Source: Siderastrea radians (taxonomy: Eukaryota; Cnidaria; Anthozoa; Scleractinia; Rhizangiidae). Taken from it: a stretch of DNA of 64,000 nucleotides. The stretch's first letter is position 1; every line of letters begins with the position of its first letter. The notes beneath the pieces were generated by a model that ran no database searches, was not told where the DNA came from, and was given only the letters and a program-made list of their open reading frames with translations. The stretch spans positions 22,133,201 through 22,197,200 of the forward strand of contig OZ024890.1 of the NCBI GenBank assembly GCA_964017195.1, read 5' to 3'. Shown piece after piece: positions 12,425 through 23,923 of this stretch. A program made the position numbers and the translations under genes.

Positions 12425-15400
12425 TTTAAAACCTCAAGTGTTTGAGAGATTAAAAGACTGCTCAAAATTAATAAAAAGAAATCTATTATTCATCTAACTA
12501 AAGAAAGCACGCTTATTAACCCTTTAAACCCCAACATCATTATAAAAATTCTCCTTACTAGTCTCCATAGGTTTCATTGATTAATAGTTGAGAGAACATT
12601 TTCACAACATCAAGACAATTTTTCTTTGGGGATCATTTGCTAAATTCTCATGACCTGCATGTGTTATAATACACTGATATGATGAGGAGACATTTGATGC
12701 TAAACACTCTTAGGGATTAAAGGGTCAAAAAGCACCTGATGGCAACGCATTCCAGTGTCGCGGAGGAGAAGCTTGAAAGCCAGAAACTAATACAACAGTG
12801 AATGTAGAAGTTATTTGTGGAGCTTGTGTCGGGAATGCAGTACAATTCAATTCATCAGGGAAGACATCCAAAGAATGCTTGTTTGTCTGCCAATTTCCCT
12901 GCACTAGTTGCCTTCCTTAGCAGGGGTTCTTTAGCTGGGAACGTTATACCAGGCTTCCATGCCAGTGTCAAGAGGCAATCAGTGGTTCATTTTGTTCTAT
13001 GTAATTTGAACTTACGAGGTGCTACCACACAATCTTACACCATGTTTGATGTTCTATTGCAGAAGAGTTTCAAGAATTCCTTTCCTGTCATCATGAATTG
13101 ACTACTTTACTTTCAAGTCTGTTTCCTCGTGAGGTTCCTGTGGAAAATCATGTGAGAGAGTCGAGACTCATCTGATAAAAACTGCTAGTAGTGGGATTAT
13201 TGTTATTGTGCAAGTAATTTTGATCGCCATTTTTTACCAAGCATTCTGTTGAATTGTGTCTTTGAAAATGTTAAAAAGGAGAATATGGTGACAAGAAAAA
13301 TGGAACTGAATTCTTCGATTGCCAAAAAGGGAATGAATTTTGTTTATAAAAATTGTAGTATAATAATGTTTCAGTACATTAAGAGGTATAGCCTTCTTCG
13401 CAACCATATTTTGGTTTGTCGCGTAACGCGGTAGAGAGACACGTCGCGTGACAACCCAAATAGGAACCTTAAGCTACCACGAGACGATGGCAACAAAAGC
13501 GTAGCTAAACAAATCGTTTAATCAACAAAACATTAGCTTTACGCGTGAGTTAAATATATATATATATATATGTACTTTTTTTTTCTTTTCTGTCCTGCAA
13601 GACAAAAATGGTGGTAGTTGGTTAAGGTTTCCAATAGGGTTGTGAAGACGACTTCTTTTAAATGTGACAACTTCATTGAATTTTCACTGAAGTTAACGAT
13701 TAGCTGGACCAAAAACGTAGGGCTGTTTATTTAAACGAGATCTAAGTTAGATCTAATTTAAGGGCATTTGAAGTAGGTATTAAACACTGAACTCATACGA
13801 AGGTCAGTCCAGGTTGCTAGTTGGCTTTTGAGGCTGGTAAATGACGCTAACACATTCGGGTTGACCAGTTGTATTTCGAGTTAAAGCACGATTTCGGTAA
13901 ACCCTGTCTAAACTTCGTTGAAATAATCTGCCCATAAATTTAGTAATTATTTATTAAGTTAAACAGTTGAATACATCATACGGAAACTCCCAATCTAAAT
14001 GTTATTGCGAATTATTTATAATTTATTATTTAATATAGCGTTGTAAGATTGATATTAAGTGAATGGGTAGCCATTACTTGGTCGAAAACAGAAATACTGA
14101 ATACCGAATTAAGATAAATTGCAATTGAGCATCAGAAATATTTAATAGTTATATTCACTAAGAATATAAGTTAATTAGAGAATTTGTTACAGGTCAATTA
14201 GTAGTATAGAATAATTGCATATGTATGCAGAATTATTTCAAATTATGTACAGTATTTAAATTCAGTTTTTGTTGATGTAAATGGACACCTGTATATTGGT
14301 AAAGATTTTATATTTGAGAAACGTTTTCTGAGAGGATATTTGCTCTTTACAAAAATAATTTAAGAATTTTGGCATTGAGTTTGTGCGCAAGCAGCTAGAT
14401 TGTGCGTATGCAAATTGTTGTGATGGAAAGTGTAACGTTGGCTGGACGTGGAATTAAAGATTGGTTTTGGTTGACACGAGAATGATTACTTACCTTAAAA
14501 TAAAAAAAAAGGATATTAACATGAGCGTAGTTTTTTTTTTGCGTCTGCGAATATTGCATTTTGTTTGAAAGGAGTGGTAGCACGTGAGCTCGCAAAACGC
14601 TGCAAATCGCTAAAATTCGCGGGTTTGAGCCACAAGGATGACAGAACACGACGACCGAAGAAAGATTACGTTTACTTTATATTCCTCGCTATAATTCACC
14701 TTCATACGAACTTTTCGGTATTCACCATACCGTATGTCGAAAATACAAACCGCCACTCTGTGGGAGCCTCGGAAAACAGGTGGGCCTGCCATTGTGGCGT
14801 GGACTGTGGCTGCAACCACTTTAGGCACAACGTTAACCACTGCACCTGCATCGCTGCAACAGACGTGGCTATCCTGTCACTGTAGATAATACTTGAGTTG
14901 TCCCTAAACCACCAGTCCTGTTGTTACATCAGCGAGAACATCGATCGCCACGTCACGCTGTTGTCACAAGATCGCTACGCCTATTAGTTGTGCAAAAAGG
15001 AGATAAACCTACCGTTTTAAACCTTTCACCCACAGAGTCAGTTACGGAAACATTAAGGATGGTTCTGTCTTTTGATTCTATGGCGGAAATCCTATGGTGT
15101 GAGCATTCATATGAAACCTCTTCAGCAGCACTTTCACATGGTACTATTTATAGGCAAGCGTTTTACAAAATGAAACTTAGGATTTGTCTTGAATTTTGAT
15201 ACATATACAGACACCCACTTGACCGCGGTGCAGCGTATTGAATAGGTAAGAGCTGATTGGGCGCTACGGCATGTAGAAGTGTGCCGTGACCGCGGACTGA
15301 AGTTACGCGTCCTGGTTCATCGAAAGTTTTATTGTAGAGGAAGACAAGGCTTCTCGCTAAGCCCGCCAAGCGGATTGTGAAGGCTTCTCTCGTTGATGAT

Positions 15401-15430
15401 ATGAAGTCGTTTCTATGGCCATAGAGATTG
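12425..15430. other. Gene-poor stretch, no supported gene
   Basis: Only unremarkable AT-rich sequence, a short TA repeat near 13553 and scattered open frames were seen. The frames at 14565-14885 and 14921-15199 on the plus strand, and 15163-15456 on the minus strand, show no recognisable domain and no convincing splice sites. They are left unannotated. Confidence 0.5.
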
Positions 15431-15461
15431 TTAACGAGACTTGGTTAGCGCAAGGGCACGC

Positions 15462-15545
15462 CCAATTGTACCTTGACGTCATGCAATTTCCCATGATGCC
15501 GTTTCCACATTTATAAACTTTGCTCGCAGTCTAGTTAATCCGAAA
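15462..15545 (+). promoter_or_regulatory. CCAAT - CRE - TATA promoter candidate
   Basis: A CCAAT box (15462-15466), a perfect palindromic CRE TGACGTCA (15474-15481) and TATAAA (15512-15517) follow one another at core-promoter spacing. This predicts transcription starting near 15540-15548 to the right. CRE is the binding site of CREB/ATF bZIP factors. No downstream coding exon could be recognised, so the transcript is unknown. Confidence 0.45.
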
Positions 15546-16543
15546 TAGTGTATGAATTATCATATTGTTGTTTCAAACAGGATTAGGCCGGTTTCGAGAT
15601 TCACTTGTTACAAGTACCTAGGAACGTGAGAATGCCCTCACTATCCTGGGGTAACAAAGAAGTAATAGAGTTACCTATAACAACCTGACTTAACCCCTGA
15701 AAACCAAAAGACTCCAAAACAAAGACAATAAATGAATTTGCCTGCTACTTTAGGTTCGAAACACGTAGGGTAATGTTCAGTTGTCTTCGAAAGACAGGAT
15801 CTTGTAAGGAATCTTTAGAAGCTTTTAGGTGATCTTAAAATTCTTCGAAGACTTAGGATCACCTAAAAACAAAACCGTTTCACAGATGAAAATTTCTCAA
15901 TGATCATCAATCAATTCTAATTTTCTCAGTCCAAGATCATCATCAACCAAAAGAGTTCCGTGCTTCTTTAAGGCCCCACAGGTTGAAAGTTTTCAACTTC
16001 TTACGTTTACGTAAGCCGTTCATACATCGTCTCTAATTTTATTTACGCACGTAAAGCCAGTTAAATTCACGCCCGTACGCACGTAAAATTTACGTAACAG
16101 TGGAAATCAACCTTAAGGCACGACTTGGTTTCAGACGCGAATTTAATTACCGATAGCTCTGGCTTCAAAAAAAAAAGACTCTCTAGGGTTTACCTAAAAT
16201 CAAGCCTTTTGATGTAATGATAATCTATGAGTTAAGTTTGGTACGACAATAGCATGACGGTTGAAGCTAACTCGGGCGACTGCCGTGTAAAACAACAGAG
16301 CTCAGTCGCCGTGCTTCACGACAGTAGTTTGAAACGTCGGAACGACGGTAGCACAATGTCTCGGAAAAGGGATTAATAAAACTGACTTTCTTCATCTGAC
16401 AAATAATGTCTGCTCTTATGTTGTTTTCTTTTTACCAGCTTTATTTCACAGGGATCTATTTCATTACTACAATCTACGCGAGGCTGAACACATGTTTCGT
16501 GCCTCTCCATTACCAAAAATTTCTAATGCCCTGTTTTCTGAGT

Positions 16544-17332
16544 TCACCAGGAGGATCCTTCAATGCTTACAGGTGGCTCAGGGAGATCCGTTTCCTGTTT
16601 TCCCAGTTGAACGGGCGGATCCATGAAATCTTCAATCATTAGTGACTCAGGGAGATCAGGCGGACCCATGAAAGCTTCATCGCTTACAGGTGGCTCAGGG
16701 AGATCTGTTTCCTGTTTTCCCAGTTGAACGGGCGGATCCATGAAATCTTCAGTGCTTAGTGACTTAGGGTAATCAGGCGGACCCATGAAATCTTCAATGC
16801 TTTTTAGCTCAGGTAGATCAGTCGGATCCATGAAGTCTTCATCGCTTACAGGTGGCTCAGGGAGATATGTTTCCTGTTTTCCCAGTTGAACGGGCGGATC
16901 CATGAAATCTTCAATCATTAGTGACTCAGGGAGATCAGGCGGACCCATGAAAGCTTCATCGCTTACAGGTGGCTCAGGGAGATCTGTTTCCTGTTTTCCC
17001 AGTTGAACGGGCGGATCCACGAAATCTTCAGTGCTTAGTGACTTAGGAAAATCAGGCGGACCCATGAAGTCTTCAATGCTTTTTGACTCAGGTAGATCAG
17101 TCGGATCCATGGAATCTTCATCGCTTACGGGTGGCTCAGGGAGATCTGTTTCCTGTTTTCCCAGTTGAACGGGCGGATCCATGAAATCTTCAATGCTTTT
17201 TGGCTCAGGTAGATCAGTCGGATCCATGAAATCTTCATCGCTTACAGGTGGCTCAGGGAGATCTATGTTGCGTGCATCCAGTGAAACACACCAGGATATC
17301 AACAGAATTATTACGGCAACTTTGAACGCCAT
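16544..17332 (-). CDS. Secreted acidic proline-rich repeat protein (262 aa)
   Basis: Not a recognised family. The protein has a signal peptide (MAFKVAVIILLISWCVS), then only repeats up to a short tail. Five segments of 39, 54, 39, 54 and 39 residues each start at or near DLPEPPVS and all end in DPPVQLGKQET. The 54-residue form carries an extra PKSLSTEDF-type insert. There is no cysteine after the signal peptide. One 39-residue unit has ten Asp/Glu against one Lys, so the mature protein is strongly acidic and probably disordered. The start is the ATG before the signal peptide; a longer in-frame start 29 codons upstream adds unlikely residues. Minus-strand AATAAA lies at 16445-16440. Two roles fit: an acidic matrix or biomineral-associated protein, or a peptide precursor, because LGK repeated five times resembles an amidation and cleavage site. 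Neither is proven. The last residues (SIEGSSW) could change if a GTGAAC donor there is used. Confidence 0.75.
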   Translation of the reverse strand: MAFKVAVIILLISWCVSLDARNIDLPEPPVSDEDFMDPTDLPEPKSIEDFMDPPVQLGKQETDLPEPPVSDEDSMDPTDLPESKSIEDFMGPPDFPKSLSTEDFVDPPVQLGKQETDLPEPPVSDEAFMGPPDLPESLMIEDFMDPPVQLGKQETYLPEPPVSDEDFMDPTDLPELKSIEDFMGPPDYPKSLSTEDFMDPPVQLGKQETDLPEPPVSDEAFMGPPDLPESLMIEDFMDPPVQLGKQETDLPEPPVSIEGSSW

Positions 17333-17366
17333 CTTAAGACTGTTTGTGAAGTTCTCAATGCCTATA
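17333..17366 (-). other. 5' untranslated part of exon 2 of the acidic repeat gene
   Basis: Reading on the minus strand, a polypyrimidine tract and CTCCACAG form a strong splice acceptor ending at 17367. Thirty-four untranslated bases then lead to the ATG at 17332. Confidence 0.6.
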
Positions 17367-17394
17367 CTGTGGAGAATAAAAAAGGAATGAGAAG

Positions 17395-17790
17395 GATGAA
17401 TGAATGAACAAACGAACAAATGAATGAATGAATAAATAAATGAACGCGGTCAATGATGGACGAGCGAACGAACGAACGATCAAACGAATAAATGAATGAA
17501 TGAATGAATGAAAGAATGAAGAATAAAAAAAGAAAAGAAAGAAAAAAGAAAGAAAATGAATGAATGAATGAATGAATGAATGAATGAATGAATGAATGAA
17601 TGAATAAATGAATGAATGAATGAATGAATGAATGAATGAATGAATGAATGGCTGATCAATGGACTGAGTCAATGAATGAAGGAACGAAAAAATAAACGAA
17701 AAACTGAAGGAAGGAACGAAGGAAGGAAGGAAGGAAGGAAGGAAGAATCGGAAGGGACGGAAAGACGGACAAACGGATGGATGGATGGAT
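17395..17790. repeat. Tetranucleotide repeats (GAAT, GAAC, GAAG, GATG)
   Basis: About 400 bases of drifting four-base repeats, mostly GAAT, then GGAA and GGAT toward the right. They lie in the proposed intron of the acidic repeat gene. The open frames here (runs of SFIH) are artefacts of the repeat. Confidence 0.9.
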
Positions 17791-17799
17791 GGGTGACCT

Positions 17800-17960
17800 A
17801 ATAGCCCAATTTCGATATATTAAAATTCAACTTAAAACAATAGACATGACATCGAGGCTTGGGGGACTAATATAAGGATTTAAATGGGTTTATTCCCCTA
17901 AGCCTCGAAATGACGCCTATTGATTAAGACTGAATTTTAATATATCGAAAGTGGGCTATT
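17800..17960. mobile_element. MITE with TTTCGATATATTAAAATTCA ends, copy 1
   Basis: The ends AATAGCCCA plus TTTCGATATATTAAAATTCA are inverted at the two sides, with one mismatch. A related element at 42076-42232 has the same inner end sequence but a different centre, so this is a family. It is 161 bases and noncoding. Confidence 0.65.
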
Positions 17961-18802
17961 TAAGTGCATGTGTTCTTCGCAATTAATCTCACGAGGGAGA
18001 CAAAACCTATTTAAACAAAAATACAGTTAGTTTTTGTAACATAAAAAGGCTTCCATCTGGACGAAATGAAGAAGGAAACAAAAAATAAAAAATAAAAACA
18101 ACAAACAGCAAACAAACAAACAAACAACGACTACAACGGCAGTAAAGGATTTAAAAAACTAGCTATTCATGATTTAATCACTCTCTATTAAAATGGTGAG
18201 GATTTTTTCCTGCGGTCTACGCAAATATAGTACCCTGTTCAGAAGAGGGGGAAAATTTACTCAAAATTCACTTTGCATGAGTGAAATGAGCATGAAACAC
18301 TCCTCGTGCATGCAGCCGGCTGCTGTACCTGTTTGCATGACAATTTCGTAAATAAGGCCATTGCTGTGACTATCTTGGCGAACAATGATTATAAATGTAC
18401 TTAGAAAGACCTAGTTGGATGCCATGCCTCCGAGACTGTGAAGTTCATTAGAGAATTGAGTTCAACTATAGCGCGGCAAAATTAGTACGGTATCTGATTT
18501 AAACGGTTGTGACCAGAATTTAGCCTGAATTGATGAGTTCACCAACAACCTCTTCGGGATTCCATGCCGAGCAGTGATTAAAAAACCGCCAGTCAGCTTT
18601 CACCGAATTATCCTAAATTCGTACTTTGATGAAGCAACATACTTAATACTGCATCCTTCCTGACTATAATATTTGTAAATTTTTTTGAAGGTTCTAGCTA
18701 TCGGCAAATTAAGTGCGACTCTATTTCTGCTCATCAAAATCGGGAGTCGTATTTTCCGCTTCCTAGAATCAGTGAAGTGTGGTAAATTAAACTGGAACTT
18801 AC

Positions 18803-18859
18803 CTTGATCGCTTGTCGTGAGAACTGTTCGTTTGGGGCTAGAATACACTCTCTTATATA
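18803..18859 (-). promoter_or_regulatory. TATA box and noncoding first exon of the acidic repeat gene
   Basis: On the minus strand TATATAAG occupies 18859-18852. About 25-30 bases on, a start site is expected near 18825-18830. The short exon ends ATCAAG at 18803 before a consensus GTAAGT donor (18802-18797). The strong acceptor at 17367 has no other nearby donor, so joining them across a 1.4-kb intron is the simplest model. No transcript data support it. Confidence 0.45.
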
Positions 18860-21060
18860 TGAGATCAAATTGATTGAATTGCAATTAATTTACTACATAT
18901 TTTAGATTTCTTTATATAACCATGTCAACCGAGGAAAAGGTGTTTCTTCGTTCATTTATTTCCGTCACTGCAAAGTATTGATTATCGGCAATGCCCGTGA
19001 ATATTGCTTTTTTGTTTCCGGTCCAAGCCCTGAGGGAAGCAAAACCAAGTGCTGTTGGCTAAACAAAAATTTTCACGTTTTGGTTTCCGTGTCTGTCGTA
19101 CCGTGGGAAAAACCATACATAATGAGCATGCCTTTAACAAAAAGGTGATAATTTGGCAGTGTTACTAACTTTTTTAAAATGAAAATGCTCCTTTGTTAAG
19201 AATTAGATACTGATCAAGAATTACTCTGATAGACCCTCTCATTTAAGTACCTTTCAAGTAAAGAAACAAAAAAAAAAAACGAATAACATAAGTCACAGTG
19301 AAGTGTAGCATACGTAGCCGAATACTCTCTCTAGGATAAAATGTTTTCAAATGAGCCTTTTCTCTTCCATGTGCGCTTGTTTGAGTCCATACTGAGCCGC
19401 TTCAAGTCAGAAGGGAGTTCTAAAATGACATAATTTGCGGTGCGCTATAAGCTGTGGACCGTTTTGGATAGTCTAGCATTGATTTTTCATTATAAAGATA
19501 TCAATTATTTTAGAAAAAATCACCCACAAAAATCAGATAATGCTTTTCTTTCCGGGCTTATTTGCCGGTGATTTGGTGTCGCGTTTTTCTTGGAGTTACC
19601 AGGCCATTGTCGTAAGTTTCCGTTTTGCTTTCCGCGGCCTATCCGCAGGAAGAAGATCCCAAAGCGAGAGAGTTTGATCTGAATACGTGTCGTACTGCAA
19701 TCCTTGGTGACGTCATCGTACATTCAGAGATTAACCCGGCCAAAACAAAAGACAAAAAAAACATATGGACTCATAACCAGAATGAGCATACAAAATTTAG
19801 TTATCGTGCCATGTTTGTAGGTAGATAACGTGTCGAAACTTGTTTTTCACGATGCATTCAACAGTTGCCTTACGGTACGTTTGTATGGCTGGCCGGGTAT
19901 AAGTAGTTTTTCCAAATTACACCATGCAAGAGTAATATCACCTATCTCCCTAAATAGGACGTGCTATTGATCTCACACTGTAACAATCAAGATTACAAGA
20001 TATTTATTCTGGTCAACACTTCTTAATTAAGAAGTTTCTCATATTACGTTGTCATTTAAAACTGAAAATCGGGCTCAAGTAATTATACGCACGAAAAAAT
20101 CCCCGGCTGCAAACCCTAGGCTTATGACAACATCGTAAAAGAGTGATTTGGTTAGCAAACACAAAAGACAGTTTCAGGAATGTACCAACAAAAAGTAGAC
20201 TTATAATTAGATTTCAAGAAGTAAAGTAACCAACTTAGTCTACGATAAACATTCTTTTTACTTAAGAAAAAATAGCAATAGGGGCAATTTAAAACATTTG
20301 AAATTGATAAAGATTAGTTTCCTGGGAACAGATCGAAAGATAGTGATTACAAAACATCTGCTCCGTGTCGAACCCGTAACAGGGAGAATCTTCAGAAAAG
20401 GTCGACATATTCATTAAAAAAGTAGGAGTGACGACAGGAACATTAAAACCTTGAATAAAGTGACGACAAAATTTTAACCAACGCAGGACTGTTCTAAAGT
20501 TGGAAACGTTTGAACTGAAAAAATTTTTGTCCAATAGCAGGAGGAAACAGGAGGAAGCTAGACAAAATAGAACGCACGACCTCTCTCTGGTATCATTAAG
20601 ATGATATCTCTGATATTACTTTCTCTAATTATTAGTGCAATTAAGGCACTGATATCAATCAATCTAACAAAACATCTCATTAAGGAACCTTTTCATTTAG
20701 CATGGAGAAGATGGATTGTACACATGAAAAGGCTAAAAAGCAGTAAACACCTTCTACAAGCTTACCCTTGTTCTAACCCTCTTGCTTTTGTGGAGAGCGT
20801 ATGTCTAAAGCTGGAAAAATATCCTAGTTTGCTATCAGTGAAAGATTGAAAACAGAGGCCTTCTGATCTATCTGAGCGGTCATGATAAAGATTTGGTTTT
20901 CATAGCCTCAAAGTTAGTTGGAACCACCTTGAGCGAGAAAGTGCAAGTAGTTTTAATTTGAATGGTTGCACTTCAGATTTTCATTAAAATCACTTTGAAA
21001 CACATGACAAACAGCACCAGCACCAAATGACAACATTTTGTGCTTTTTTAACAGACAAAA
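18860..21060. other. Intergenic stretch with no supported gene
   Basis: AT-rich sequence with scattered open frames. Around 19650-19720 a CpG-containing segment has exon-like borders and a TGACGTCA palindrome (19707-19716 region), but no recognisable product on either strand. The open frames at 20289-20534 (minus) and 20601-20849 (plus) show no domain. Confidence 0.4.
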
Positions 21061-21070
21061 GGTGAAAAAC

Positions 21071-21205
21071 TAGCCTGTGAACAGGCTCTCTGGTCGGAGA
21101 AAGAGCGAAGAGACGGGGAGTTCTTCCCCAGTCTACGCTCGGCTCGCTTCGCTAGCTCGTTTATTTTCGTGCTTTTTCCCCACTGCGGAGCCTGTTCACA
21201 GGCTA
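21071..21205. mobile_element. MITE with perfect inverted ends and a 9-base target duplication
   Basis: The ends TAGCCTGTGAACAGGCTC and GAGCCTGTTCACAGGCTA are exact reverse complements. The 135-base element is flanked by the direct repeat GTGAAAAAC (21062-21070 and 21206-21214). The nine-base duplication fits Mutator-like transposition (inference). Each end is itself partly palindromic. Confidence 0.85.
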
Positions 21206-21639
21206 GTGAAAAACACGCATTTTTAATAACAATAAAAAACGGGCTTGGCCACATGCTTCTTCTTGTGAGGACATATCTCGTAACCATAGCAACCGATTCT
21301 CCCCAAATCTATACCAAATTGCAACGAAGAGACGTGCGTACAACTAATGAAAATGGTATGTGCTGATAAAAAGTCCTCTTTCAAAAATTGGCGAGAAATC
21401 TTATGGGAGGTGGCATCCACCCCTCAACCCCCTTGCAATAAATCCCGTTGTTGTTGTTGTTGTTGTTGTACGTCTACGTACAATATTCAGCGTACAATAA
21501 TCAGATTGCTATTTGCATACGTAGAATAACACCTCAGTTTGTGTGGGGACTTATGCCGTAATGTCTTCTGGTGATCCCGGCTTCTGATAGGAACCACTCT
21601 GACTTAAATACAAAAGCACTAAAGCAGGCCTTGACCGAC

Positions 21640-21960
21640 ATTTGCAAAGCCCAGAGCTTAAGTCCACTCGTCTAAAAGCCCATCCGATTATAGGCTCAGC
21701 AATTTGGTAACAAAACATCATCCCACTGATAGCCTCTTCAAGATACAAGAATACCACGTCTTCTAAAACTGAGACAATGTTATTGCTAGGGCTGCTCTTG
21801 CAGTGATTATTTGAACCAAGCTGTATACCAAGTTTGTTGACGTATATACAGTTCTCCAGTCTATACAAAACATTTCCTCCCAAAGAGTTGGGTTCCAAAT
21901 TCTTCCTAGTCGTTTTAATCGATGACCTACACTGAAATGCTGTCAATTTTGAACCTGTAC
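21640..21960. repeat. 3' flank of collagen unit 1 (duplicated segment F1)
   Basis: This stretch, with the landmark TATTGCTAGGGCTGCT at 21781, is recognisably repeated at about 34590-34830 and 41400-41690. The three copies mark the right-hand boundary of each tandem collagen unit. The 153-codon minus-strand open frame across it is not conserved in the other copies and is not called a gene. Confidence 0.6.
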
Positions 21961-22558
21961 TGACTCTATTGACCTCAGCATTGCCTTTTGCCCCTCTGTC
22001 CATTTGTCGCAAATAGTATAGGCCGCAGATAGTTAAGTGTTGCTACAATTTTAGAAGTATTTGTTAGAACACTTTTCCTGTGTCGATCAGTCCCTGAATG
22101 TTGACGACTAATTGCACGATCGAAATTGGTTCACTCAATACTGAGGGCAAGGAAAAGCTGCAAATCCATACAGGTGAATTGTGTTCCAACACAAAGCGAC
22201 GAAATTGTATCTGGTTAGGGGCGTAACGGTGGGCGTTTGCATGGTCACAGGTAACGCAATATTTCAAATAAACACAGCATCGGCAAGGAAAACCAATGGT
22301 TCTCCTGAAGACTAAACGCGGTCACGGCAAAGCGTTCTTAAAAACTGGGTTCGAACTCCATTCAGGGAGAATCATTTGTATCATACTGTCATGATAACAA
22401 TCATTCCACTGATGTCAAAAAAAATCTCAAAGCGTATTAACTATAATGACGCAAAGATCACGACCCAAATTCAAATAAAATTAAAGTGTTCAGGTTGTGT
22501 TCAGGGCCCATAATTCACCTCTCGGTTTACCACACACAACAGATGCATGAGGGAGATG

Positions 22559-22745
22559 TCAGGCGACTGGCTTGGATGCGTCCTTGTAATTTCCTTCGAC
22601 GTCTCGTAGGTAATCGAGCAAACGACCGCCCAGTCTCCTCCCTGTTTTGCCAATATATATCTTGTAGCAAAAAGTGCAAATTATGCGGTAGATAACATTT
22701 GTGGAGGTGCATGTAAAGGGACCAGTGATGAATGATTTTTCAAAT
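22559..22745 (-). pseudogene. Penelope-like element relic (GIY-YIG region)
   Basis: One minus-strand frame reads CTSTNVIYRIICTFCYKIYI followed by GKTGRRLGGRLLDYLRDVEG and KDASKPVA, then a stop where homologues continue. This is the GIY-YIG endonuclease part found at the C-terminus of Penelope-like retroelements in many invertebrates. The reverse transcriptase is not present nearby and the sequence decays downstream, so it is a fragment. Confidence 0.65.
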
Positions 22746-23923
22746 CGGCACTTTCAATCTCTAGGGTTAACGAACGCTTTTCATCAACTAAGTCAACTAA
22801 TTTATTATTGTTTTTTACGTTAAGTTGCCAAGTTCCTTCCAGTACCGTAGCTCCACCGTTCTCACAACCCACAATTCCTTGGTTCGCTCTGACCAAGGGC
22901 GAACGCTTGTAATGTCAGTTTTCAACTTCACTCTGACGGTGGCCACCTTACCTTATCAACTCAGTTGATAAACCGAAATTTTTGTTTTTCACTTCCCTAC
23001 GGACGCAGTACCATAGTTTCTTTAGAACCTAACGCCCTTTTTGTTCACGATACTGTAAGACATCAAGTCAATGCAGGAAATCAGGACTAATTGACAGAAC
23101 GTCGATTCTGTTTGGCTTGTTTCCTATTTGGGCACGGTAACTGAGTGTGAACGAGTGTATTCTTACATCGTGAGGCGCAGGGACATTAATTTCCACATCT
23201 TTTAACGTGCTTTTTCCAGTTTAAGAATGCGTTTTAGCTGTCTTCGTTGTCCGGTCTACAATTGAGCTTTCGATTCTAGATTCTTCTCAAAAGGACAGAG
23301 GACGGTAAAATAAGCTGAGAAAAAAGGAAATTTATTCCCCAGCGAATAAATGATTTTATGCTGATTGCAGCGCTAATTAATATTTGAATAGCCAGGGTCT
23401 GGCTACATACGGGACCTATGGAAATCAATTATTTAAATCACGGCAGGCCACGTTGCGGGCCTCTTTTTCTCCAGCTCCAATACAGAAAGCCTTCCCCACC
23501 CAGTACCACCCATTTTCAGTATTTTTGAGGTCAGCATGAAGGGGGTTACACCCGATTGGGCATGCGGGTTTGCCCTCACCTTTGCTGGAAGGAATTAATC
23601 ATTTCCTAAAATTACTGTAATTTGGTTTTGTGGTTATCAAATAAACGGCCACAAGTGTGGCCAATTTATGCCAAACTCATAGTTTGTTTTATTTGGTCCA
23701 GCAAACAGAGCTTAGCCTTGGCATGCACTTAATTAATTTTTGGGAAGCGATCAAGAAGCATAAAAAAAGGTTTATAAAGTTCACTTTAAATTTATTGTTG
23801 TTAGTCGTAACGTGGCTTACAGTTGTTGTGTGTTGTTTACTTTTGTTGACGTTTACTAGTGAATTTAGATCTTTTTTAGTGACAGCCAGTTACAGCTGGT
23901 AATCATCGCCAGTTCTCATCCCG

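Noticed and set aside
12109..12497. Open frames encoding poly-Asp, poly-Met or poly-His
   Set aside because: All are translations of the GAT/GGT microsatellite in different frames, with no flanking coding signal.
12817..13101. 94-codon plus-strand open frame after the LPCAT region
   Set aside because: No phase-compatible acceptor joins it to LPCAT and its translation shows no LPCAT-like features.
14565..15456. Several open frames on both strands in a CpG-bearing patch
   Set aside because: No recognisable domain, conflicting strands and no convincing splice partners; they may reflect base composition near the promoter candidate.
17355..17672. 105-residue open frame rich in SFIH repeats
   Set aside because: It is produced by the GAAT tetranucleotide repeat and lies in the proposed intron of the acidic repeat gene.
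21551..22012. 153-codon minus-strand open frame
   Set aside because: It overlaps the duplicated collagen 3' flank; the frame is not kept in the copies near 34.7 and 41.6 kb, and no domain is visible.
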